Source: Bombyx mori
Lineage: Eukaryota; Arthropoda; Insecta; Lepidoptera; Bombycidae
NCBI RefSeq assembly: GCF_030269925.1
Contig: NC_085116.1
Location: 12,834,001-12,898,000, forward strand
Direction: 5' to 3'
DNA: 64,000 nucleotides
Under the pieces are notes generated by a model. The model was not told where the DNA came from and did not search any database. It saw nothing but the letters and a program-made list of their open reading frames with translations. Shown one piece after another: positions 33,428 to 42,085 of the stretch. The first letter of the stretch is position 1; the number at the start of each line of letters is the position of its first letter. The translations under genes and the position numbers were made by a program.

Positions 33428-33829
33428 ATATAAATTGTGGTAGAGTAAGATTGTTTTTTTTTTCGGTTCATCTTGGAGATCGATTTCCTTCATTATAAAA
33501 TGTTACTATAATATTAAATCAGTTCTTAATTTGTGATTTTTCGCTTAGATGGAACCTAAAAGACGATAATCTGTTATCAGAGACGAGAAGTCTAAATGAT
33601 GTTGTAATGACGGCTTACCCGGTAAGACAGTACGCGTGATTTTCTCTGTCGCAAAAATTGGTAATTATGCACCATTAGGTGGCACCTATTCCTGATTATG
33701 TGACCAATGCTCAAGGTAAGAATGAGGGGAAGGAGTGCAAGTAGTTAGAGAGGAAAATCTGGTATAGACTAATATCGGTGCTACTTTATTAAATAAGAAA
33801 TAACTGGGTACAAATCACGCACGGTCATT

Positions 33830-34012
33830 CGGTCCCAAATTAAGTTTCCATGTTTTATGGATACCGGAGATTGATATACATACGCTTAAACATCTTAAAG
33901 CAAACAAATCTGTTCATCACACGAATGTTTGCCCGATGTGGTAATCGAACCCACGACCCTCGTCGCAACAGTCCGGGTCGTTAACCACATCACAACCGCG
34001 TCAGTCTAATAT
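33830..34012 (-). repeat. tRNA-derived SINE (second type)
   Basis: Minus-strand head ACGCGGTTGTGATGTGGTTA (box A) and GTGGGTTCGATTACCAC (box B), then CATTCGTGTGATGAACAGAT as in the + copy at 22187-22330. Confidence 0.7.
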
Positions 34013-34284
34013 GGTAATTATGTATGGTATTATTATTATTAAGGTAATTATGAATGAATTATTTGAGAATTGGAAGTACTGGCCTGAGTTGCTAAGTTCG
34101 TATTTCCGTAATTTTAAAATAGTCGGATTGATTATTATTAATTCAATATTTGCATTCAACTCCTTTTTGTGATACTTAAGAATACATTATTATGATATTA
34201 ATATTATATATTCATATTGAGCTAGAAGACACGGCTCACCAATCGTTAGCAAGATATATAAACATCTCTGGCTTATGTTTCTAC

Positions 34285-34510
34285 GAGTAATTCGCCCAAA
34301 ACACGTCATTACGGATCCTCCCGATCCATTAACGGTGCTTTTAGGTACCTCAAGCACCGGTTATCTCGTCGAACCCGTCGCTTGCGACGAAGGGCTCGAC
34401 GAGCGAATTAACCCACAGACACAGCCCACTGAGTTTCACGCCGGATCTTCTCAGTGGATCGCGTTTCCGATCCGATGGTAGATTCTGCTCAGGCTTAGCT
34501 TAGGTAGGAA
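34285..34510 (+). mobile_element. GC-rich retroposon, 5'-truncated
   Basis: CGTCATTACGGATCCTCCCG, TCGTCGAACCCGTCGCTTGC, CACGCCGGATCTTCTCAGTG and GCTTAGCTTAGGTAGGAAAA. + orientation with a short A-tail. An internal deletion removes part of the 3' block. Confidence 0.75.
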
Positions 34511-34542
34511 AAAAAGTTTCTAATTCAGGAATTCTAATTTTT

Positions 34543-34790
34543 ACTGGTGGTAGGACCTCTTGTGAGTCCGCGCGGGTGGATACCATCACCCTGCCTATTT
34601 CTGCCGTGAAGCAGTAATGCGTTTCGGTTTGAAGGGTGGGGCAGCCGTTGTAACTATACTTGAGATCTTAGAACTTATATCTCAAGGTGGGTGGCGCATT
34701 TACGTTGTGGATGTCTATGGGCTCCAGTAACCACTTAACACCAGGTGGGCTGTGAGCTCGTCCACCCATCTAAGCAATAAAAAAAAAAAG
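34543..34790 (+). repeat. Bm1 SINE, 5'-truncated
   Basis: Well-conserved body ACTGGTGGTAGGACCTCTTG to AAGCAATAAAAAAAAAA. Confidence 0.92.
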
Positions 34791-34799
34791 AGTACTTTA

Positions 34800-35480
34800 C
34801 TAATATTATTCTAAATTATCTTCAATATACATACTTACTACCTATGATACAGCTACAAAAACTGTACATGCACAAACAAAACAAGTTGCGTGAATAGGAT
34901 TCGCAGATAGTGATCGGTAGTCGAGTTGTGTTGCTAATGTAGTTAATTGCTCTTTTATCTGAGTGATCTGAAAGTTGGTACAGGCTTAATATCTAACTTT
35001 CACCTTAATCATTCTTTGTTCTGATACGTTTCACTTTGTCGATCATAAAGACTTAAATATTCACTTTGTAACATATACTGGAGTCATGGGGCAGTGCCGA
35101 CCTGTGACCATACGCTCCATCAGAGTCGAGCGCAATATGAAACAGCGTTAAACGTGGTTATCTCATCATATAAATAATGAGGTTAGAGGAAGATGGGTTA
35201 AAATAAAATTATTAGGAAATTTACCATTAAAATTATTAAGTATGCTTTTTTTAACAATAAAACAAACATTTATTTCTTACAAATATAGAAATATAATAAA
35301 CGAATATAAAAATAAATATAAAAAATAATCTGAGTCAGTATGCTTGTTGGAGTATTTCCACTTTCGGGTAGCGACATGGTAAGCGGGCGGTCTTCGTAAG
35401 TCAATAAAACTAGAAATGTGAAATGAAACTCAGAGCGTATATTAACGCAGGAGCGTTCCATCTGATACGGCGACTCGCTC
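34800..35480. other. Intergenic, no gene seen
   Basis: No recognisable frame or repeat family. Confidence 0.4.
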
Positions 35481-35497
35481 GCTTCTGAGCTCGAGAG

Positions 35498-35765
35498 TTT
35501 TTTTTTTTTTTTTCCTACCTTTGCTGATAGCCTTGAGAGGCTATTTCAGCTTCACCCTAACGTTTGTAGGTGAGCTCGCGGGGCTCAACCGGAGAGTTGC
35601 TAACACTGACCCTAGCAAGAGCAGTGCTTCGGAGAATCTACCATCGGATCGGAAACGTGACCCACTGAGAAGATCCGGCGAGAAACTCAGTGGGCTGTGT
35701 CTATGGGTTAGTTCGCTCGTCGAGCCCTTCGTCGCAAGCGACGGGTTGGACGAGGACGGTGACCG
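35498..35765 (-). mobile_element. GC-rich retroposon with 11-bp target duplication
   Basis: GAGCTCGAGAG at 35487-35497 and 35766-35776 flanks a poly-T start and the full 268-bp 3' block (TGCTGATAGCCTTGAGAGGC to GAGGACGGTGACC). Minus-strand insertion. The intact TSD and strong similarity to 24739-25010 suggest a relatively recent event. Confidence 0.88.
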
Positions 35766-35776
35766 GAGCTCGAGAG

Positions 35777-36690
35777 ACAACAACGGAGCGTTTTTATAGC
35801 AAGGTATCGTGGTGGGACGATGTTGTTTACGATTCTTATCTTCACGTGTTGTTTTCGATGAATGCTTGCACCTGTTGTTTGTCGTCCCATCTTTATTAGT
35901 CATGAAGTAATGGTTTATAAAAACACGCGCCGACATGCTTACATTTTAGATTATTTAGTCTATTCTGAAATTTTTTCTTGTAATTTTCTGCGTTGAGAAT
36001 AATGTTGACGTGGCTAAATGCAAAACGTAGCAATGCAGCGCCAATTTGGGATTGACAATTAGCAATATTTATTCTAATCACTTGCATTTTAGTTTCTGGT
36101 GAAATGCTTTTTCTTGTAACTTTATATTCGTGTTTTTGTTGTCACTCATGATAAAAACTAAAAATCATAATATTTGTGGTTATAACATCGCAGGAAAGAA
36201 GAAACCACTTCGGATATCAAGAAGGCTAACGCTGCACACAATTTCGGGGAATGCCAAAATTTGAATAAAAGAGCATTAAATCGAAACAGCGTTAGTAATA
36301 TACATTGTTATTTCTTCGTCGCGGAGGTCATCCGTGAAGACAAGCCGGTACGTACCTTTTTCTTAAATGAAATCTGTTCGCGGGTCGATCCACGACATGT
36401 GCTTAAGGATACGAGTAAATCGGGCGCCTCATCTATTTAGGCCACGGACATTTCAATGTGTCATATCGAAAGGGTTATCGATTTCCAGAGCCAGAGAAAG
36501 GATAATGATACTTACTACTTAAGTATTAAAAGCTATCAATGTACCAGCTGTTAACACACACAAACAATACATTGTAAACGAAAGAATTTCACGATCACGA
36601 AAAGTGATCGAGTTATTTAAAAATAAGGGATTTATTTTTATATTTGAATATTAAACGGATATATATTTACTATATAATATAGCTAATTAT
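35777..36690. other. Intergenic, no gene seen
   Basis: Short open frames only. A patch at 36300-36480 is GC-richer but has no recognisable motif. Confidence 0.4.
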
Positions 36691-36691
36691 T

Positions 36692-37360
36692 TTTTGGCTA
36701 CCTATGCAAGTAGCCTCAAGAGGTTATAGTAGCTTCACCGAGCGTATAGGTGAGCTAATGAGGCTTAGCCTGGCGTATCGGCTAACAATAGCCGTAGCAA
36801 GTCATCAAGTTTAGAAGTCATCGTGGCCTAAAGGATAAGACGTCCGGTGCATTCGTATCGAGCGATGCACTGGTGTTCGAATCTCGCTAGCGGGTACCAA
36901 TTTTTCTAATGAAATACGTACTCAACAAATGTTCACGATTGACTTCCACGGTGAAGGAATAACATCGTGCAATAAAAATCAAACCCGCAAAATTATCATT
37001 TGCGTAATTACTGGTGGTAGGACCTCTTGTAAGTCCGCACGGGTAGGTACCACCGCCCTGCTTATTTCTGCCGTGAAGCAGTAATGCGTTTCGGTTTGAA
37101 GGGTGGGGCAGCCGTTGTGACTATACTGAGACCTTAGAACTATATCTCAAGGTGTGTGGCGCATTTACGTTGTAGATGTCTATGGGCTCCAGTAACCACT
37201 TAACACCAGGTGGGCTGTGAGCTCGTCCACACATCTAATCAATAAAAAAAAAAAAAAGTGTCAAGTGTAGTACTTTGCTGAATCTATCACCAGATGTGAA
37301 TCGCAACCCACTGAGAAGACCCGGCGAGAAACTCAGTGGGCTATGTCTGTGAGTTAAACA
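36692..37360 (-). mobile_element. GC-rich retroposon split by a Bm1 insertion
   Basis: 36692-36813 (GGCTACCTATGCAAGTAGCC, GGTGAGCTAATGAGGCT) and 37258-37360 (ACTTTGCTGAATCTATCACC, GACCCGGCGAGAAACTCAGT) are consecutive parts of one minus-strand copy, separated by the Bm1 at 36814-37257. Confidence 0.8.
36814..37257 (+). repeat. Full-length Bm1 SINE
   Basis: Complete copy: head with box A (TGGCCTAAAGGATAAGACG) and box B (GTGTTCGAATCTC), linker, body and A-tail. TCAAGTTTAG (36805-36814) and TCAAGTGTAG (37261-37270) look like its target-site duplication. Confidence 0.93.
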
Positions 37361-37935
37361 TCTAGTAAACTATTTTCTAATCTTATTCCCAATTAGCTTA
37401 GAATATTGAACAATGATGGTCTCCTAATAAGAAAATGGTGGGATTGAAGGGCATTTTCGGATTCGTCAAATTATTATATCACTACAATTTTTTTTGTAAA
37501 CAACATGTCTCGACGACGACTCTTAACAGAATGAACCTTTTTGTAACTAACTTTAAATGTTGCCATAATGATGATCTTCAACACACCAAAATAAATAAAA
37601 TTTGAAATTGATTAACACAATAGTAGTCTTCGATAGGTATGAGAAATATTGATTTATAGATACATAATATTGCGAGTAGCCCAATTATGAGTTTTCGTGA
37701 ACACATATTTACCGTTATCAGACCTGTGACAGGCACGCATCATAACTATTGCTTGGGGTAAGAATACATACTATGTTTCGAGAATTGGTATTAACAATGA
37801 GGTGTTTAAAATGAAACAAAACAAAAATGCTGCAATATATATTTATAATTCATTTCACACTATATAATTAAACTCAATCGAATCCATGTTTCATGCTTTT
37901 TCAATTTGTTTAATCCGATAAACTCTCTGATTGTT

Positions 37936-38135
37936 TTAGTAGACTACGTAAGTTGGTTCTGTTGCGATACCGCAGTTGTTGTTACGGGATGAAATCAGCA
38001 AGTATCCTTCGACTCCCCAGTCGGGGCCCCAGGAGTTTTTGATGATCCAATAGGTGTCGCCGTCGCGTTCACCGTAGCCGACTAACGCCATCTCATGGTT
38101 CAGGCGTTTAGTTGTGCTGTTATGATAAATGGTCG
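37936..38135 (-). CDS. Papain-family protease terminal exon (His and Asn)
   Basis: Acceptor ATAACCACAG|CG. It encodes IYHNSTTKRLNHEMALVGYG, then DTYWIIKNSWGPDWGVEGY, ..NNNCGIATEPTYVVY and TAA. Both C1A catalytic motifs visible here are intact. Confidence 0.85.
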
Positions 38136-38217
38136 CTGTGGTTATTGTAGCAGTAGCAGCGGTTTTTGTTGTGTGGACAAAGTTCGTTGGCGAGCAGGAA
38201 TGTACAAATATGTTTTT

Positions 38218-38359
38218 TTTTTATTGCTTAGACTGGTGGACGAGCTCACAGCCCACCTGGTGTTAAGTGGTTACTGGAGCCAATAGACATCTACAACGTA
38301 AATGCACCACCCACCTTGAGACATAAGTTCTAAGGCAGAAATAGGCAGGGCGGTGGTAA
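38218..38359 (-). repeat. Bm1 SINE fragment with internal deletion
   Basis: Minus-strand Bm1 3' part (TTATTGCTTAGACTGGTGGA to AGACATAAGTTCTAAGG) fused directly to GCAGAAATAGGCAGGGCGGTGG, skipping about 70 bp of the normal body. It ends at the mariner junction. Confidence 0.8.
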
Positions 38360-39170
38360 ATAATCTTGCATGAACAATTAGGTGTAAAAAAGTTGTTTTC
38401 CCGATGGATACCGCATTCGCTCTGTGAAGAGCAAAAAGCGGCTCGCGTTACTTGGTGCGTCAGAACTCTCGAAAGATTCCACGCAGGATCCTCAAATGCT
38501 GTATACAACATTGTATCAGGTGACGAATCCTGGATATACGCGTACGAACCCGAAACAAAAAACCAGTCACGAGTTTGGGTGTTCGAAAATGAGTTAAAGC
38601 CAACAAAAATTGTTCGTTCACGGCGTGTTGCAAAAAAAATTGTGGCCACGTTTTTCTCCAAAACCGGCCATGTTACGACTATTCCTCTTGAGGGACAAAG
38701 AACGGTTAATGCAGAATGGTATGCTAGCATTTGTTTGCCACAGGTCGTTTCTGAACTCTGTAAAGAGAACTGCAACCGCCGCATCATCCTCCATCACGAC
38801 AATGCGAGTTCTCACACCGCGCACAGGACAAAAGAGTTTTTAGAGCAAGAAAACATAGAATTATTAGACCATCCGCCGTACAGCCCCGACCTAAGCCCTA
38901 ATGATTTCTATACTTTCCCTAAAATAAAGAATAAATTGCGTGGACAGAGATTTTCATCACCTGAAGAAGCTGTGGACGCCTTCAAAACGGCCATTTTGGA
39001 GACCCCAACTTCCGAATGGAATGGTTGCTTCAATGATTGGTTCCATCGTATGGAAAAATGTGTCAAATTACGCGGAGAATACTTCGAAAAGCAATAAATA
39101 CATTTTTAAATAGTAATGTTGTGTCACTTCGTTAATTCCCGAAATTTTCAGTGCCGCCCTCGTACTGTTG
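38360..39170 (+). mobile_element. Mariner transposon, 5'-truncated (DD34D transposase)
   Basis: Open frame from 38360 to the TAA at 39095, about 245 codons with no initiating Met, encoding the C-terminal two thirds of a Tc1/mariner transposase. The catalytic Asp residues are visible in SGDESWIYAYEP, HHDNASSHTAH and YSPDLSPNDF; exactly 34 residues separate the last two, the mariner DD34D signature. The N-terminal HTH DNA-binding domain and 5' inverted repeat are gone; the 5' break abuts a broken Bm1. The 3' flank to about 39170 may include the right end. It cannot encode an active transposase by itself. It sits where exons of the protease gene should be. Confidence 0.88.
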
Positions 39171-39552
39171 TCAATTGATTATAGCAGTAGATGAGTGAGA
39201 TGTGTGACGTATGCACTAGATCGGGATAAGAGCTTTAATACCGCTACTTATATTGAAGTCGAAGTCTCAATGTTATAGAATAAAAAGAGCCATCGAAGGG
39301 ATTATTTACTGTACATTTTTGGTCCCTTAATATTGTTCTTGGGGTGGTATACAGCATCATCCTTTTTCATTCTACCGTGAAGCAAACGTGTGTGTGTTTG
39401 CTACATTGAAATTAGTTGAAATGAAATGAAAAATTCAATTAACCACACATTGAAACCAATTTTAGTTGTTTGGTTGATTGAATCCTTCTAAACGTTTTTA
39501 CATTAAAGCGTATTTTGTTTTTATTTGTTATTTTAGAAAATTTCTAGTGTAC
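39171..39552. other. Protease-gene gap, Bm1-like debris
   Basis: No exon found. 39340-39400 (TGGTATACAGCATCATCC..TTCTACCGTGAAGCAAACG) is a much-decayed Bm1 piece. Confidence 0.45.
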
Positions 39553-39679
39553 CTGACTGGATGCCAATTATTGTTTTTCTCGTCATAGGTAGCCCAAATA
39601 GTCTTTATTGTCTTAGTCTCCAAATCGCTATCTTCAGCGACGAACTTGATAGTGTTTTCAACGGTTTGTGAATCTGGTC
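39553..39679 (-). CDS. Protease N-domain exon 5
   Basis: Acceptor CTTAACAG, donor GTCAG|GTACAC. It encodes GPDSQTVENTIKFVAEDSDL, then KTIWATYDEKNNNWHPV. In the 26/29-kDa family the next residues should be a RYEMxGYN..LGSHYDHY-like block, which I do not find downstream. Confidence 0.8.
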
Positions 39680-40287
39680 CTGTTAAGAAGTTGTAGGTTA
39701 AGTAATTATACCATCACACAAAAAAATTCACTTGACTACACAGAGAAACTATAATATTTATTCCAATATTTCTGTAGTGCTGTAACAAAGTTCATAACAG
39801 AAACATCGACAACTGTCGCAGAATGAACTCGGAATCAGAGATCACGCCAAGAGTTCGTTAAATCAGACATGTCCATCACAAAATGACATCACAAGGTGGT
39901 GGTAAGTGAACTATATTGAGAACTAAAACTTAAACACGAAATGTAGCGTTCAGATGGAATATGAACATTAAATAAACGACTTTAGATTAATTGTTGTCGA
40001 TTAATTAGTTAATATATTCAAGAAAAAGTATTGAGTTTTGCGCTATTATTTAATAGCGTAGAGCGAGAGTTTTATAGCGTTTGAGGTAGTACAGATAACG
40101 AATACTATGTTTTCTTGCTAACACAGAATTACCACTGTTGATTCGACATCAAAAAAATGCGTACTAAATTAAAAGTTTTAAAGATTAAAACGGGCACCAT
40201 TTTTAGAATGCATAAATACAGAATTATTATTGTAGAAAATTACTAAAAACGAAAGTACATAGCATATTTACATATGTAATGGGTTCC

Positions 40288-40574
40288 TTTTTTTTTCAGG
40301 CAAGGGGCCGACTCTTGTATTTTGGACTTAACGGTCTGCAGACGTTGGGTACAGACCGCGGGCTTATGGGTATTTTTAGGGCTCTACCGCACCAAACGAC
40401 TCACCTTGCACTATCACCCCGACGTCCGATTTCCACCCGGGGTCAGAAAACGGTCAGAGTAGGGGGTTCCCGCGGTCAACACTACAAGCAGACTCGCGGC
40501 GCTACTCCTGACGCCCGACCGTCGGGTCGTCGAGACGATCGTCGACGACTAACAACACCGGTCTCCGCGGTAAT
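40288..40574 (-). mobile_element. GC-rich LINE-like retroposon with 13-bp target duplication
   Basis: TGTAATGGGTTCC at 40275-40287 and TGTAATGGGCTCC at 40575-40587 flank a poly-T start and the block CTGCAGACGTTGGG, GACCGCGGG, CCGACGTCCGATTTCCACCC, GGTCTCCGCGG. Minus-strand insertion in a protease intron; same family as 60639-60960. Confidence 0.85.
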
Positions 40575-40628
40575 TGTAATGGGCTCCTACCCCAATCGAT
40601 ATGGAAAGAGGTAAAAAGCAAAACTTAC

Positions 40629-40752
40629 CGACGTATTCAAAGTTGTCGGTTTCTGGCAAGATAATCTTTAAGTCGAATATATTATCTTCAGATCCAAGCA
40701 TTACATTACACTTGAAAATCGCATCTTCACCATCGTCAGTTTCTGGGTGGAT
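40629..40752 (-). CDS. Protease N-domain exon 4
   Basis: Acceptor ACTAACAG, donor GTCG|GTAAGT. 41 codons from IHPETDDGEDAIFKCNVMLG to ILPETDNFEYV, in phase with both neighbours. Confidence 0.82.
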
Positions 40753-41032
40753 CTGTTAGTAAATGTTTAATTACTATATCAATTACATAAAACAATTATA
40801 TAACGACGTATCAATACAATTAAAAAAAACATACAAGGTCAGTTTGTATTACAAATATTGCTGGATTTTTCGGACGCGGTAAAAACCCAAGTGGCCTGAA
40901 TTCTGACAGCATGTGGGCCGACCGACATTTCAAGGATAAATAGCAGTCTTCAAATTATTTTTCCGAATCTTTCGTATTGTAGTTTTTATAAATGTAGATT
41001 TCATAAAGCTAAGTAGATGAATATTAGCGTAC

Positions 41033-41132
41033 CTCATATGAGACTCCGTATCTGTATTTTGCGTTTTCATCTACGATAATACTTTTCACAGCTCCTTTGT
41101 TGTAGTCGACGCGTGACGAATGATTTGTTTTC
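41033..41132 (-). CDS. Protease N-domain exon 3
   Basis: Acceptor ATTCAAG, donor GAG|GTACGC. It encodes KTNHSSRVDYNKGAVKSIIV, then DENAKYRYGVSYE. The SR(I/V)DYxxGxVK signature is characteristic of the N-terminal domain of 26/29-kDa proteinases. Confidence 0.85.
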
Positions 41133-41189
41133 CTTGAATGTAAAATTGATATTTGGATCACGACATTTTATTCACTTCGTAGGTAGACA

Positions 41190-41425
41190 GACAAGCATGC
41201 ACTGGTGTTAGGGGGTCTTGTGATCCAGCGCTCGTCTTGTGATTAGGGCCATCCTGCCTATTCTTGAAGCAGTTTTGGCTTGGGGCAGCCGTTGTACTAT
41301 AAAACTAAGGCTTAGAATTCTTGTCTTTTTTTTCTTAGATTGGTAGGTGAGTTAAACCATTGTCATAGACCATTCATATAAAAAACGTAACCCACCCACC
41401 TCGAGACATGTGATCTTATTGAGCG
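41190..41425. repeat. Two facing Bm1 relics
   Basis: 41190-41325 is a decayed + strand Bm1 (GGGGCAGCCGTTGTACTATA). 41326-41425 is a decayed minus-strand Bm1 (TTTCTTAGATTGGTAGGTGA, CGTAACCCACCCACCTCGAG). Both lie in protease intron 2. Confidence 0.5.
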
Positions 41426-41437
41426 AAGGATCCTTAC

Positions 41438-41534
41438 CATACTGAGTAGTCTTGTACGTTGCCGGCACTAATTGACATCCTGACGGCTTCGAAATGGTAT
41501 GTTTCAGGCCAATCTAGAGGTTCGTCTTTCAAGT
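41438..41534 (-). CDS. Protease N-domain exon 2
   Basis: Acceptor TTATAG, donor ATG|GTAAGG. It encodes LKDEPLDWPETYHFEAVRMS, then ISAGNVQDYSV. Its split first codon joins exon 1 as Asp and its split last codon joins exon 3 as Trp. Confidence 0.82.
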
Positions 41535-41974
41535 CTATAAAAAAACGTATTGAAATAATTCCCTTTGAATTAAAAATCTTTACAGATAACATTATAGATT
41601 AAAAGGGCTTTTGTAATTCAGTTTGGTTGATGTTTAACGATTTTCCATCAAATTAAAAAAAAGCATATAATATAAACAATTGGAGTTATATGTTAATAGT
41701 AGATCTGCGGTGCTTATTAATTTATGATCACTATTTTTCACGGTAAAATATCAAGTATCAATCATTTCTAGTGTTTTACGCACTTCATTTTTACAGTATA
41801 TAATGAACAATAAAGTTTTTAAGACTAAATATTTTTATTAATTTAAATAACAGAAACAGCAAAACAATTAATAGCTTAGGAAAAAAAGCTTATTGAACCA
41901 TGTCCTTTTTCCTTTGAAGTTATCACGAATCTTTTTACTAATGTAACAGAAAAATAGTATTTGAAAAATCATAC

Positions 41975-42032
41975 CTATTGTCGCTGCCGCCACGAAGGGC
42001 AGGCCGAATATTAACAACCAAAACCGATTCAT
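41975..42032 (-). CDS. Protease exon 1: signal peptide
   Basis: Starts at the Met 42032, not the in-frame Met at 42074. A TATAAAA at 42079-42085 would place transcription start near 42050, downstream of the upper Met. It encodes MNRFWLLIFGLPFVAAATI; donor ATAG|GTATGA. Confidence 0.75.
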
Positions 42033-42078
42033 TTTCCCGAAATCCGCTCCCAATGTGACAAATACAGCCGTCATTTAC

Positions 42079-42085
42079 TTTTATA
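42079..42085 (-). promoter_or_regulatory. TATA box of the protease gene
   Basis: TATAAAA on the minus strand in the context CTGTATAAAAGTAA, 47-53 bp upstream of the chosen start codon. Confidence 0.6.

Larger units (their letters stand above)
37936..42032 (-). pseudogene. 26/29-kDa-type cysteine proteinase gene lacking its catalytic-Cys exons
   Basis: Papain-family (C1A) protease with the extra N-terminal domain of insect 26/29-kDa proteinases. Exons on the minus strand: 42032-41975 (signal peptide MNRFWLLIFGLPFVAAA), 41534-41438 (EPLDWPETYHFEAVRM), 41132-41033 (SRVDYNKGAVKS), 40752-40629, 39679-39553 (ending NNNWHPVR) and the terminal exon 38135-37936 (LNHEMALVGYG with the active His, YWIIKNSWG with the active Asn, NNNCGIAT, TAA). 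The first five join in phase. Exon 5 ends in phase 2 but the last exon needs phase 1, and joining them gives a stop after a few codons. Roughly the next 250 residues of the family (propeptide, Cys site) are missing. The gap 38136-39552 contains mariner and Bm1 debris. Probably a broken gene; misassembly is the alternative. Confidence 0.72.

Noticed and set aside
38263..38787. 174-codon minus-strand frame
   Set aside because: Antisense to the mariner transposase and the adjoining Bm1 fragment.
42033..42074. Upstream in-frame Met as protease start
   Set aside because: The TATA box at 42079-42085 would put transcription start downstream of it, and the signal peptide begins properly at 42032.
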